This document shows, one piece after another, positions 9,493-18,385 of a stretch of DNA of 64,000 nucleotides. The translations under genes and the position numbers were made by a program. Origin of the DNA: Comamonadaceae bacterium UBA4962 (lineage in GTDB: Bacteria > Pseudomonadota > Gammaproteobacteria > Burkholderiales > Burkholderiaceae_C); the NCBI GenBank assembly GCA_002397315.1, contig DHAE01000015.1, positions 1 through 64,000 on the forward strand, written 5' to 3'. Each line of letters opens with the position of its first letter. Within the stretch, counting starts at the first letter, position 1. Below the pieces are notes generated by a model, which saw only the letters and a program-made list of their open reading frames with translations, was not told the origin of the DNA and did not search any database.

Positions 9493-10158
9493 ATGCGATT
9501 CGATGCGTTTCGGCGTGACTTTATCGTGGCGGCCATGGGGGCCTGGGCCCTGGGGCTTTGCATGCCTTCCGCGGGGGCGCAGCCGGCGCCGGCAGACGGC
9601 AGACCCGTGATCCTCGTGCTGGGCGATTCGCTGAGCGCCGAGTACGGCCTCGCACGCGGCGCGGGCTGGGTGGCGCTGCTGGAGAAGAAGCTCGCCGCGG
9701 AGAAGACCGCGGCCACCGTGGTGAATGCCAGCGTGAGCGGCGACACCACGGCGGGCGGTCGCGCGCGCCTGCCGGCTCTGCTCACCCAGCACCGGCCGAC
9801 GCACGTGGTGCTGGAACTGGGCGGCAACGACGCCCTGCGGGGCCTGCCGATGCAGGGCACGGAGGCGAACCTGCGGGCCATGGCCGAGGCGTCGAAGAAG
9901 GCCGGCGCCCGGGTGCTGGTCGTCGGCATGCAGGTGCCGCCGAATTATGGTTCCGACTACACGCGCCGGTTCGAGAAGGTGTTCCCTGCCGTTGCCCAGG
10001 CGACGGGCGCGGGCCTGGTGCCCTTCCTGCTCAAGGGTGTGGCGGACCGGCCCGATGCGGCAGCGCTGTTCCAGGCCGACCGCATCCACCCCCGCGCCGA
10101 GGCGCAGCCGGCCATGCTGGCGAACGTCTGGCCCGAGCTGCGCAAGCAGTTGCGCTGA
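9493..10158 (+). CDS. tesA: Arylesterase / multifunctional acyl-CoA thioesterase I (TesA-like SGNH hydrolase)
   Basis: 221 residues. A signal peptide (FIVAAMGAWALGL...SAGAQ) precedes an SGNH/GDSL hydrolase: block I GDSLSAEYG with the Ser nucleophile, block III GGNDALRG, block V DRIHP with the Asp and His. It hydrolyses acyl esters and thioesters in the periplasm. It is divergent from the YbbA/LolD-like ATPase, a conserved arrangement. An earlier in-frame ATG at 9472 overlaps the opposite-strand start codon of the ATPase gene; 9493 is preferred because the signal peptide then has normal length. Confidence 0.88.
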   Translation: MRFDAFRRDFIVAAMGAWALGLCMPSAGAQPAPADGRPVILVLGDSLSAEYGLARGAGWVALLEKKLAAEKTAATVVNASVSGDTTAGGRARLPALLTQHRPTHVVLELGGNDALRGLPMQGTEANLRAMAEASKKAGARVLVVGMQVPPNYGSDYTRRFEKVFPAVAQATGAGLVPFLLKGVADRPDAAALFQADRIHPRAEAQPAMLANVWPELRKQLR

Positions 10159-10181
10159 TCCCGGCGAGACGCCGCGCCGCG

Positions 10182-10379
10182 TCAGGCCCCGGTTCCGGTT
10201 TCTCCGGCGGGCGCCTGGCCGGCCCCACCGGTCCCGGCACCGTCGCTGCCGTCCTGCCCGGATTCCTGAGCCGGGTCGTCGCTCTTGCGCTGGGACTTGG
10301 CCAGCGCCTTTTCTTCCTTCTTTTTCTTCTTGGCGAGCTCGCGCTGCCGCTTTTCGTAACCGTAGTTGGGTGTTGCCAA
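10182..10379 (-). CDS. Small lysine-rich conserved hypothetical protein
   Basis: 65 residues starting at a TTG codon and reading (M)ATPNYGYEKRQRELAKKKKK, with an acidic, Gly-rich, probably disordered tail. The start is chosen because the ATPNYGYEKRQ opening is typical of a small beta-proteobacterial protein family I recall, and an AAAGGGGG purine run lies upstream. Its function is unknown. The basic charge may mean nucleic-acid binding, but nothing shows it. Confidence 0.68.
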   Translation of the reverse strand: MATPNYGYEKRQRELAKKKKKEEKALAKSQRKSDDPAQESGQDGSDGAGTGGAGQAPAGETGTGA

Positions 10380-10500
10380 GATGGGGCCCCCTTTATGTGA
10401 TGCTGAGTGGAAGGCCAATGTAGCAGCACGCCGCGCATGACCTTGCGAAAAATCAGAAATGCCGGCGAAGCGCAGGAGAACCGCGTCCGCGCCCACGCAT

Positions 10501-11742
10501 TCAGCCGCTGAAGGCGGCGGCGAGCGCCTGGTCGAGATCGGCCCGCAGATCCTGCGGATTCTCCAGCCCCACGGAGAACCGCACCACCGTGCCGGAACGC
10601 AGGTGCGGCGTGGGCCGCGCGCGCATGGCGCGCAGCTCGTAGGGAACGACCAGGCTCATCGGCCCGCCCCAGCTGTAGCCGAGCTTGAACAGCTGCAGCC
10701 CGTCGCAGAACGCATCCACGCGGTCCTGCCCATGACGCTCGTCGATGACCACGCTGAACAGCCCCGCCGCGGCGCCCTCGCCGCCTTCGCGGGCGCACAG
10801 GGCCGCCCAGTGCGCATGGCCGGGCGAGTCTTCGAGTGCCGGGTGCAGCACCTGCACGACCGCGGGGTGCCCGCCGATCCAGTGCGCCAGCCCGCGGGCC
10901 GCCGCATCGTGGGCGCGGTAGCGCAGGCCGACGCTGGGCAGCGAGCGCAGCACGGCTTCGGCGTCGTTGGCGCCCACGCCGAGCCCGAGGCGCATGTGGG
11001 TGAGCTTGATCCGCAGGTGCAGCGCCGCATCGCGGGTGATGACGCTGCCCATGAGCACGTCGCCCCCGCCGCTCGGGTATTTGGTGAGGGCATGGGCCGA
11101 GATGTCCACGCCCAGCTGGCCGTCGCCCAGCAGGTCGAACGGCTGGAAGGCGATGCCCGCGCCCCAGGTGTTGTCCAGCACCGTCGTCACGCCGCGCGCG
11201 CGGCAGATGCGCACCTGCTCCACGAGATCCGGGAATTCGAGCGTGACCGAGCCGGGCGCCTCGAGCCACACCAGCCGGGTGGCGTCGGTGATGCGGGCGG
11301 ACAGGTCGGCCGGATCGAGCGGGTCGTAGTAGGCGTGGCGGATGCCGTACTGCGCGAGTTCGACCTCGGCCAGCGACTTGTTGGGGCCGTAGGCGTTGTC
11401 GGGAATCAGCACTTCGTCACCCGTGCGCAGCAGCGAGAGCGCCACGTTGGCGATGGCGGCCAGGCCGCTGGGTACCAGCACGCACTGCAGGCCACCTTCG
11501 AGCGCGCACAGGCGCTCTTCCAGCATGTAGGTGGTGGGCGTGCCGTGCAGCCCATAGGTGTAGCCGGTCTTGTCCTTCCACTCGCGTGCGCGCATCGCCG
11601 CGACGTTCGGGAAGATGACGGTGGAGGCCTTGTGCACCGCGGGCTGGGGCGCTGCGAACCCGGCCGGCGGAATGTAGGGATGGTGGATGAGCCGGGTGTC
11701 GGTCCCGGTGCCCGGCGTGGCGTCGGTGGCGGAAGAAGTCAT
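10501..11742 (-). CDS. metC: Cystathionine beta-lyase (Cys/Met metabolism PLP enzyme)
   Basis: 413-residue fold-type I PLP enzyme that cleaves cystathionine to homocysteine, pyruvate and ammonia in methionine synthesis. Seen: TGYTYGLHGTPTTYMLEE near the N-terminus, the Schiff-base lysine in SAHALTKYPSGGGDVLMGS, and the C-terminal LGYSWGGPMSLV segment. The overall pattern is of the bacterial MetC type rather than MetB or MetZ, though these are hard to separate by eye. It is on the minus strand with no obvious operon partner. Confidence 0.86.
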   Translation of the reverse strand: MTSSATDATPGTGTDTRLIHHPYIPPAGFAAPQPAVHKASTVIFPNVAAMRAREWKDKTGYTYGLHGTPTTYMLEERLCALEGGLQCVLVPSGLAAIANVALSLLRTGDEVLIPDNAYGPNKSLAEVELAQYGIRHAYYDPLDPADLSARITDATRLVWLEAPGSVTLEFPDLVEQVRICRARGVTTVLDNTWGAGIAFQPFDLLGDGQLGVDISAHALTKYPSGGGDVLMGSVITRDAALHLRIKLTHMRLGLGVGANDAEAVLRSLPSVGLRYRAHDAAARGLAHWIGGHPAVVQVLHPALEDSPGHAHWAALCAREGGEGAAAGLFSVVIDERHGQDRVDAFCDGLQLFKLGYSWGGPMSLVVPYELRAMRARPTPHLRSGTVVRFSVGLENPQDLRADLDQALAAAFSG

Positions 11743-11773
11743 GCGGCGATGGTATCGCCGCCGGCCCGGACGG

Positions 11774-12256
11774 TCAGCCCGTGGCGCCCGGGCTCACCGT
11801 GAGCTGGTTCACCACGGAGTTCACGCCCTTGACGTCCTGGGCGATGCGGGCGGCGCGCTCGCGGGCCACTTCGTTCTTCACCGGGCCGTTCAGGGTGACG
11901 ATGCCGTTGCGGGTGTCGACGTCGATCTTGATCGCGCTGAGTTCGGCATCCTGCGCGAGGCCGGCCTTCACCTTGGCGCTGATGCCTGCGTCGTCCATCA
12001 CCTCGGCGGCCCGGGCCGCGGCCTGGCGCGATGCCTGGCTGGCCTCGTTGGCGGCGGCCTCCATGCGGCGCTGCGCATCGGCGGCGGCCTCGCCCGAGCG
12101 TTCGATGGTGGCGTCGATCTTCTGGCCGACGGTCTGTCCGTCGTTGCGGTCGCAGGCCGCCAGCCCGAAAGCCAGTGCCGTGGCCGAGAGAATGATGAGG
12201 GCGCGGGGGGTATGGCCTGCGCGGGAGAAGGAGCGGTGGGCATCGGCGTGGGTCAT
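11774..12256 (-). CDS. BON-domain lipoprotein
   Basis: 160 residues. The signal sequence ends in a lipobox-like GLAAC-DRND (near residue 35). An Ala/Glu-rich helical linker is followed by one C-terminal BON domain: DAGISAKVKAGLAQD, IDVDTRNGIVTLNG, then ARIAQDVKGVNSVVNQLTV. BON domains bind membranes or protect the envelope, as in OsmY. It diverges from the SulP gene. The 5' end is taken as the ATG at 12256. Confidence 0.85.
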   Translation of the reverse strand: MTHADAHRSFSRAGHTPRALIILSATALAFGLAACDRNDGQTVGQKIDATIERSGEAAADAQRRMEAAANEASQASRQAAARAAEVMDDAGISAKVKAGLAQDAELSAIKIDVDTRNGIVTLNGPVKNEVARERAARIAQDVKGVNSVVNQLTVSPGATG

Positions 12257-12379
12257 GGCATGGTCCTCGTGCAGTAAGGAGTTCGTAGCGGTTATGCGGG
12301 CAATGTAGGCTCGACCGTAAGCGCGCATGGTCGGACAAAGCCGAAGCTTGCGTAGGACGCTTGAGGCGAGAATCGGCAC

Positions 12380-14098
12380 ATGCCTGCCTCCCCTTCCCCA
12401 GAACCTTCTGCCGATGCCGACCGCTCCGCCCACTGGCGCCTCTTGCTGATCCGCTGGCTGCCCTTCCTCGGATGGCCGCGTCCGGACGCCTCCCTGCTGC
12501 GCGGCGAATTCTGGGCCGGCATGACCGTGGGACTGATGCTGGTGCCGCAGGGGGTCGCCTATGCGGCCCTGGCGGGCATGCCGCTGGTGACGGGCATCTA
12601 CGCATCGCTGGTGCCGGCGCTGGTGGCCGTGCTGTGGAGTTCCTCCACGCGGCTGGGCGTGGGGCCCACCGCGCTCACCAGCCTGCTGATCGGCGCCTCG
12701 CTCACCGGCATGGCCGAGCCGGGCAGCGCCGACTGGGTGGCGCTGGCGGCATGGATGGCGATGCTCTCCGGGCTTTTGCAGCTGTCGCTGGGCGTGGTGC
12801 GGTTCGGGTGGCTGCTCAACCTCGTCACCTCGCCCGTGCTCAACGGCTTCACGCAGGCGGCGGCGCTGCTGATTCTCGCCTCCCAGTTGCCGGCGCTGCT
12901 GGGTTTGCGCACCAGTTGGCACGCGCTGGCCGATGCGCCGTCCATCCACCACTTCGACGGCACCGCGGCGGCCTTCGGCCTGGGCAGCCTCGCCCTGCTG
13001 ACGATCGCGCGCCGCTGGCGGCCGGGCTTTCCCTCCGCGATCGTCATCGTGGGCCTCGCGGGGCTGGCGAGCGGGTGGATCGGCTTCGGGGGCCACGACG
13101 GTGCCGTGGTGGGCCACCTGCCCTCGGGCCTGCCGCAGTTCTACTGGCCGGGCTGGCTCGGCTGGGACCAGTTCGGCCAACTGCTGATGCCGGTGCTGGT
13201 GGTCACGCTGGTGAGTTTCCTGGAGACCGCCTCGTCGGCCAAGGTCGAGCACCAGCACGGCGGCACGCGCTGGAACGAGAACCAGGACCTGATCGCCCAT
13301 GGCATGGCGAAGATCAGTTCGGGCCTGTGCGGCAGTTTTGCCACGAGCGCGTCGTTCTCCCGCTCGGCCATCAACCTGTATGCCGGCGCGAAAAGCGGGT
13401 GGGCGACGCTGTTCGCCCTGGCGCTGGTGCTCGTGGTGCTGCTCTGGCTCACCCCGGCGCTCTACCACGTGCCGCAGTCGGTGCTGGCCGCGGTGGTGGT
13501 GGCGGCCGTGACCAGCCTCATCAGGCCGGGAGTCCTGCTGCGGCTGTGGCGCATTTCGCGGGTGGAAGCGCTGATCGGCGGCATGACGTTCTTCCTGACG
13601 CTGGCCACCGCGCCGCGCATGTACTGGGGCGTGCTGGCCGGCCTGGTGATGAACCTCAGCCACTTTCTCTACCAGCGGCTGCATCCGCGCATCATCGAAG
13701 TGGGCCTGCATCCGGACGGCAGCCTGCGCGACCGCCACCTGTGGCTGCTGCCCCCGCTCGCCCCGGCCCTGCTGGCACTGCGCATGGATGCCGAACTCGA
13801 CTTCGCGTCGGCCGCGGCGCTGGAGCGGCGCGTGGCCGACCACCTCGCGGCGCATCCGGGCGTGCAGCACATCTGTCTTTTCGCGCTGCCGATCAACCGA
13901 ATCGACGTCACGGGCGTTGAGTGCTTCGCCCGGCTGCGGGCGATGGCCCGCTCCCTCGGCGGCGCGCTGCACGTGAGCGGCATGAAACTGCCGGTGGAAC
14001 AGGTGCTGCAACGCGGCGGGCTGCTGGACGGACCGGGGCTCGTGCTCTACCGCACGGACGCAGAAGCACTGATGGCATTGCAACGATTGGCGTCGTAG
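12380..14098 (+). CDS. SulP-family (SLC26) inorganic anion transporter with STAS domain
   Basis: 572 residues. An N-terminal transporter core has the signature GMTVGLMLVPQGVAYAALAGMPLVTGIY region (about 45-75) and about 12 membrane segments, followed by a cytoplasmic STAS domain (roughly 460-570, LFALPINRIDVTGVECFARL). The family carries sulfate, bicarbonate or other anions across the inner membrane. Given the sulfur genes 17 kb away sulfate is possible, but the ligand is not determined. Confidence 0.88.
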   Translation: MPASPSPEPSADADRSAHWRLLLIRWLPFLGWPRPDASLLRGEFWAGMTVGLMLVPQGVAYAALAGMPLVTGIYASLVPALVAVLWSSSTRLGVGPTALTSLLIGASLTGMAEPGSADWVALAAWMAMLSGLLQLSLGVVRFGWLLNLVTSPVLNGFTQAAALLILASQLPALLGLRTSWHALADAPSIHHFDGTAAAFGLGSLALLTIARRWRPGFPSAIVIVGLAGLASGWIGFGGHDGAVVGHLPSGLPQFYWPGWLGWDQFGQLLMPVLVVTLVSFLETASSAKVEHQHGGTRWNENQDLIAHGMAKISSGLCGSFATSASFSRSAINLYAGAKSGWATLFALALVLVVLLWLTPALYHVPQSVLAAVVVAAVTSLIRPGVLLRLWRISRVEALIGGMTFFLTLATAPRMYWGVLAGLVMNLSHFLYQRLHPRIIEVGLHPDGSLRDRHLWLLPPLAPALLALRMDAELDFASAAALERRVADHLAAHPGVQHICLFALPINRIDVTGVECFARLRAMARSLGGALHVSGMKLPVEQVLQRGGLLDGPGLVLYRTDAEALMALQRLAS

Positions 14099-14154
14099 CT
14101 GGCTATGGATGGGCTGACGCTGATACACTCCATAAACACTGTTTGTTGCATTTT

Positions 14155-14925
14155 GTGTCTGAATCTGCGACCCCTCAATTTGTGGATCTGCGCGACCTGC
14201 GCCTGACGACCGCGCACGCCCTGGTCGCGCAGGCCATGGGTTCCGAGGCCGCCCTTCCCCGGGAAACGCCGCTGCATTACCTGCAGGGGCTGATCGACGG
14301 TCTCTGCGAGCTGTCGCTCAAGGATCCGCTCACCGGGCTGGCGAACCGGCGGCATTTCCGCACCGTCCTGGAACGCGAAATCGATCGGGTGACGCGGGCG
14401 GGCGAGGCAGCGTTGCTGCTGATGCTCGACATCGACAACTTCAAACGGGTGAACGACACCTACGGCCACATGGCCGGGGACATCGTGCTGCAGTCGATCG
14501 CGCGCACCCTGAGCCGCTGCGTGCGCCCCATGGACACTCTCTCGCGCTACGGAGGCGAGGAGTTCGCCGTCGTCCTCCCGGCGTGCCATGCCGGGTTCGG
14601 GCGCGTGGTGGCCGAGCGCATCCGCCGCGCGGTGGAATGCACGCCGGTGCGCATCTCGCCCACCGTCGAGCTGACCGTCACCGTGAGCATCGGCGGCGCC
14701 TTCGCGCTCCAGTGGATCCGCAGCACCACGCTGCTGTGGACGGAGCGCGCGGACAGCCAGCTCTACAAAGCCAAGATGGCGGGCCGCAACCGGGTCAGCA
14801 TCGAGGACCAGCCTGACAGCACGGTGACGGCCGAAGAGAAGAGCCTGCTCTTTGGCCCGCTGTACACTCCCTCGGGCTGGGGCGATCTGCCCCCACCCTT
14901 GGATTCCACAGGCAGCGCCTATTGA
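14155..14925 (+). CDS. Diguanylate cyclase (GGDEF domain)
   Basis: 256 residues from a GTG codon (MSESATPQF). A short N-terminal helical region (1-55) leads into a GGDEF domain: DPLTGLANRRHF, LDIDNFKRVNDTYGH, and the active site YGGEEF (GGEEF variant, catalytically competent in known enzymes). It makes cyclic-di-GMP. No transmembrane or recognisable sensor domain is present, so it is a cytoplasmic enzyme whose input is unknown. It is followed 10 bases later by a MinD/FlhG-like gene, so the two may be cotranscribed and linked to motility control. Confidence 0.85.
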   Translation: MSESATPQFVDLRDLRLTTAHALVAQAMGSEAALPRETPLHYLQGLIDGLCELSLKDPLTGLANRRHFRTVLEREIDRVTRAGEAALLLMLDIDNFKRVNDTYGHMAGDIVLQSIARTLSRCVRPMDTLSRYGGEEFAVVLPACHAGFGRVVAERIRRAVECTPVRISPTVELTVTVSIGGAFALQWIRSTTLLWTERADSQLYKAKMAGRNRVSIEDQPDSTVTAEEKSLLFGPLYTPSGWGDLPPPLDSTGSAY

Positions 14926-14935
14926 AAGCCCAGAG

Positions 14936-15790
14936 ATGACCGACGCGCTGTCACCCCGCTCCACGCCACCGGCGCCCCAGGCGCCCGGTTCGGGCCGGCC
15001 TTCCGCGCCGGCGGCCGGCGCCCGCATCATTGCCATCACGAGTGGCAAGGGCGGCGTGGGCAAAACCTTCGTTTCCGCCAATCTCGCCGCCGCCCTGACG
15101 CGGCGCGGCTACCGCGTGCTGGTGCTCGATGCCGACCTCGGCCTCGCGAACCTGGACGTGGTGCTCAACCTCCATCCCAAGGTCACGCTGCACGACGTGT
15201 TCACCGGCAAGGCCGACCTCGACGATGCCGTGATCCAGGCGCCCGGCGGTTTCTCCGTCGTGCTCGCCGGCTCGGGCATGGTCGAGTATTCGCGGCTTAC
15301 CCCCGAGGTGCGCAGCGAGTTCCTCAATGTGATCCAGACCCTGGCGCCGCGCTACGACGTGCTGCTGCTGGACACCGGCGCCGGCATTTCCGATGTGGTG
15401 CTGTTCTCGGTGTCGCTGGCGTCCGAGGTGCTCATCGTGGCCACGCCCGAGCCCACCTCGCTGACCGACGCCTATGCCGCGATCAAGGTGCTGGCCACGC
15501 AGCAAAAGCGCCCGTACGTGCGCATCGTCGTGAACCAGGCCGCGCGCCCGGGTGACGGCCGCGCGATCACGGGACAGCTGCAGCAGGTGCTGGAGCGCTT
15601 CGTGAGCACCGAGTCCGGCCGGCCGATGCGCCTGCTGCACATGGGCGACATTCCCGCCGACCCGGCGGTGCGCGATGCCGTCATGCGCCGCCAGTTGCTG
15701 CTGCTGCAGATGCCCGGCTGCCCCGCGGCGCTCGCGATCGCGCAGCTGGCCAACAAGATCGACACCACCCTGCTCGCGCCGGCGAACTGA
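14936..15790 (+). CDS. MinD/ParA-superfamily ATPase, FlhG (YlxH)-like
   Basis: 284 residues. After a Pro-rich N-terminal tail comes the deviant Walker A SGKGGVGKTFVSANLA (about residue 38), the switch I region DADLGLANLDVVL, and Walker B VLLLDTGAGISDVV. FlhG-like proteins set flagellar number and location with FlhF; the LGLANLDVVLN wording is FlhG/YlxH-like rather than MinD. No flagellar genes are nearby, so the role stays an inference. It follows the GGDEF gene closely. Confidence 0.8.
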   Translation: MTDALSPRSTPPAPQAPGSGRPSAPAAGARIIAITSGKGGVGKTFVSANLAAALTRRGYRVLVLDADLGLANLDVVLNLHPKVTLHDVFTGKADLDDAVIQAPGGFSVVLAGSGMVEYSRLTPEVRSEFLNVIQTLAPRYDVLLLDTGAGISDVVLFSVSLASEVLIVATPEPTSLTDAYAAIKVLATQQKRPYVRIVVNQAARPGDGRAITGQLQQVLERFVSTESGRPMRLLHMGDIPADPAVRDAVMRRQLLLLQMPGCPAALAIAQLANKIDTTLLAPAN

Positions 15791-15870
15791 CCGGACGGGG
15801 CGGTGCCCCACCGGGTGTGGATACCGCATCCTGCCGTCCGCGTGGCATGTTCCGGACATTTCTTCCCGTG

Positions 15871-16641
15871 ATGAACCAGCCCGACGTCCTCAACATTTCC
15901 AGCTATCTGTTCGTGCCGCTGCCCGACGCCGCGGCGTTGCGCGACCGGCTGCACGACCGCTGCGTGGCGGACGGGCTCAAGGGCACGATCCTGCTGGCCG
16001 AGGAAGGCATCAACCTGTTCCTGGCCGGGCCGGCCGGCACGGTGCGCGGCTTCGTGCACTGGCTGCGGACGTCGGACGCGCGCTTCGCGGCGCTGGAGCC
16101 GAAAGAGAGCTGGTCCGCCACCCAGCCGTTCCGCAAAATGCTGGTGAAGGTGAAGCGCGAGATCATCCGCATGGACCATCCCGCGATCCGCCCTGCCGAA
16201 GGACGCGCGCCGGCGGTCGATGCGCCCACGCTGCGCCGCTGGCTCGGCCAGGGCCACGACGATGCCGGCCGGCCGGTGGTGACGCTCGATACGCGCAATG
16301 CGTTCGAGGTGGACCACGGCACCTTCGAGGGCGCCATCGACTGGCGCATCGGCAAGTTCACCGAATTCCCGCCCGCGCTGCGTGCCCACAAGGCCGAGCT
16401 GGAAGGCAAGACGGTGGTGAGTTTCTGCACGGGCGGCATCCGCTGCGAGAAGGCCGCGATCCTGATGCGCGAGGAAGGCATCGAGAACGTCTACCAGCTC
16501 GAAGGCGGCATCCTGAAATACTTCGAACAGACGGACGGCGCGCACTACCGCGGCGGCTGCTTCGTGTTCGACGAGCGCGAGGTGCTGGCGAGCGACCTGT
16601 CCGCGCCCGAGGCCGCACCGACCGCGCCCGAAAACCGGTGA
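15871..16641 (+). CDS. trhO: tRNA uridine(34) hydroxylase (rhodanese-domain TrhO/YceA)
   Basis: 256 residues. An N-terminal ferredoxin-like domain (residues 1-90, LKGTILLAEEGINLFLAG) precedes a rhodanese domain with VTLDTRNAFEVDHGTFEGA and active-site Cys in SFCTGGIRCEKAA. TrhO hydroxylates U34 of tRNAs towards cmo5U/mo5U-type wobble modifications. The ATG at 15871 is chosen because the family starts near here; the frame remains open upstream. Single gene. Confidence 0.88.
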   Translation: MNQPDVLNISSYLFVPLPDAAALRDRLHDRCVADGLKGTILLAEEGINLFLAGPAGTVRGFVHWLRTSDARFAALEPKESWSATQPFRKMLVKVKREIIRMDHPAIRPAEGRAPAVDAPTLRRWLGQGHDDAGRPVVTLDTRNAFEVDHGTFEGAIDWRIGKFTEFPPALRAHKAELEGKTVVSFCTGGIRCEKAAILMREEGIENVYQLEGGILKYFEQTDGAHYRGGCFVFDEREVLASDLSAPEAAPTAPENR

Positions 16642-16678
16642 CGGCATAGCCTCCTGGCCCATGGGCCAGGCGTGCCCC

Positions 16679-17629
16679 TCAGCGCTTGAACCGGCGCTCC
16701 GGCAGCGGGATGCGCTCCGGGTCGCCGGGCACTTCGCCCATGCGTCGGGCTTCCCAGGCGTCCGCGGCCTGCTCGATGCGGTCCTTGCGGCTGGACACGA
16801 AGTTCCACCAGATGTGCCGGTGCCCGTCCAGCGGAGCGCCGCCGATGACCGCGCAGCGCACGGGACCGGCCTCCGCGGCCCGCAGCCGCACGGGGCCCGG
16901 CCGCTGCAGGACGGCCAGCATGCCGGCGGGTTGGTCCATGGCCTGCCCTGCCGCGTCCTGCCCATACTGCAGGCGCAGCGCACCCTCCACCGCATAGACC
17001 GCCATCTCGGGCGCGAGCGCCGGCAGCTCCAGCACGCCGCCCGCAGGCAGGCGCACGTCCAGGTACAGCGTGGGTGAGAGCGTGGCCACGGGCGAGGTGG
17101 CACCGAAGGCGCTGCCGATCAGCACGCGCACACAGCCGCCCTGCCCGTCGTGCACCTCGGGAATGGCATCTGCAGGCGTGTGGACGAAGGCAGGCGCCAC
17201 CTCTTCGTGCGCTTCCGGCAACGCGGCCCAGAGCTGCAGGCCATGGTTCACGTAGTGTGCGCCGCGCAGGCTTTCCGGGCGGCGCTCCGAATGCACGATG
17301 CCGCGCCCCGCCGTCATCCAGTTGACCGCACCGGGGCGGATCTCCTGCTGCGAGCCGAGGCTGTCGCGGTGCATGATCGCGCCGTCGAACAGGTAGGTGA
17401 CGGTCGCCAGGCCGATGTGCGGATGGGGCCGCACGTCGAATTCGGATTCCGGCTGCACCGCGATCGGCCCGAAATGGTCGAAGAACACGAACGGCCCGAC
17501 GGACCGCCGCTGCAGCGCCGGAAGCAGCCGCCGCACGTGGAAGCCGCCGCCCAGGTCCTTGGCGTGGCCGCCGAGCAGCAGCAAGGGAGGCCCGCGATCG
17601 AGGGCGGAAGAAGGGGTGTTCGTATCCAT
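16679..17629 (-). CDS. Pirin family protein (longer form)
   Basis: 316 residues. An N-terminal cupin has the metal-binding pattern FDVRPHPHIGLATVTYLFDG and then SERRPE, and a C-terminal pirin_C domain runs to about 290. Pirins are iron-binding cupins, and some bacterial forms are quercetinases. It is the third gene of a minus-strand set: pirin (19114), wrbA (18282), then this one, with gaps of about 100 bases. Two pirins flanking a flavodoxin-type quinone reductase suggest a redox or phenolic-stress unit. Confidence 0.86.
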   Translation of the reverse strand: MDTNTPSSALDRGPPLLLLGGHAKDLGGGFHVRRLLPALQRRSVGPFVFFDHFGPIAVQPESEFDVRPHPHIGLATVTYLFDGAIMHRDSLGSQQEIRPGAVNWMTAGRGIVHSERRPESLRGAHYVNHGLQLWAALPEAHEEVAPAFVHTPADAIPEVHDGQGGCVRVLIGSAFGATSPVATLSPTLYLDVRLPAGGVLELPALAPEMAVYAVEGALRLQYGQDAAGQAMDQPAGMLAVLQRPGPVRLRAAEAGPVRCAVIGGAPLDGHRHIWWNFVSSRKDRIEQAADAWEARRMGEVPGDPERIPLPERRFKR

Positions 17630-17727
17630 GGCAGGCCTCCGGGGCGACACGCCCGCGCCGCGCACATGCGGGCCGGGCAGAAGCGAAATGTACGCGGCGG
17701 CTTTCGGCAGCGGCCGCCGCCGGGTCC

Positions 17728-18282
17728 TCAACCGCGCAGGCGTTGCGTGATCTGCGCCACGCGCGCACCGTAGGCCCGGCCCGTTTCCAAGTCGCCGGGC
17801 AGCATTTCCTGCACGCTGGCGTCCGACGGGCTCTGGGCGAGCAGGCCCACGGAGCCGCCCAGGTTGTTGGGGTCGTTGCGCTGGGCGGCCTTGCTGTTGC
17901 TGGGCAGCATGCCCAGGCTCACCCAGATGCCGCCGTGCTGGGATGCCAGCGTCTGCAGGGCGATCAGCGTCACCTGCTTGTCGCCGTTCAGGCTGGCGCT
18001 GTTGGTGAAGCCGCCGAACACCTTGTCCTGCCAGGCACGGCCGAACCACGCCTTGGACGAGGCGTCCGCGAACTTCTTGAACTGCCAGCTCGGGCTGCCC
18101 ATGTACGTCGGCGTACCGAAGATGATGCCGTCGGCTTCGGCCAGGGTGTCCCAGCCGCCTTCGGGCAGATCGCCGTCGGCGTCGATCGCGATGAGCTGGG
18201 CATTGGCGCCTTCGGCGACGGCCTGGGCGAGGCGCTGGGTGTGGCCGTAGCCGGAGTGGTAGACGACTGCGATCTTTGCCAT
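17728..18282 (-). CDS. wrbA: WrbA-type NAD(P)H:quinone oxidoreductase (flavodoxin fold)
   Basis: 184 residues with the flavodoxin FMN site VVYHSGYGHTQRLA at the N-terminus, FGTPTYMGSPSWQFKKF, and FGGFTNSASLNGDKQVTL. It reduces quinones by two electrons, limiting oxidative stress. It is a little shorter than E. coli WrbA. It lies between two pirin genes on the same strand; the divergent LysR gene at 19217 is a likely regulator. Confidence 0.87.
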   Translation of the reverse strand: MAKIAVVYHSGYGHTQRLAQAVAEGANAQLIAIDADGDLPEGGWDTLAEADGIIFGTPTYMGSPSWQFKKFADASSKAWFGRAWQDKVFGGFTNSASLNGDKQVTLIALQTLASQHGGIWVSLGMLPSNSKAAQRNDPNNLGGSVGLLAQSPSDASVQEMLPGDLETGRAYGARVAQITQRLRG

Positions 18283-18385
18283 GGAAGAGACTCCTTGAAA
18301 GTGAACGGAAGGTACGGTGGAAGGGAATGGAAATCCGGGGAAGGCCCAGCGGACGGTGGAATGGTTTGTCGGTGGACTGCGCCCT

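Noticed and set aside
12257..14128. Extension of the BON gene frame upstream through the SulP gene on the minus strand
   Set aside because: Signal peptide and lipobox mark the true start at 12256; the upstream part is Gln/His/Arg-rich antisense of SulP.
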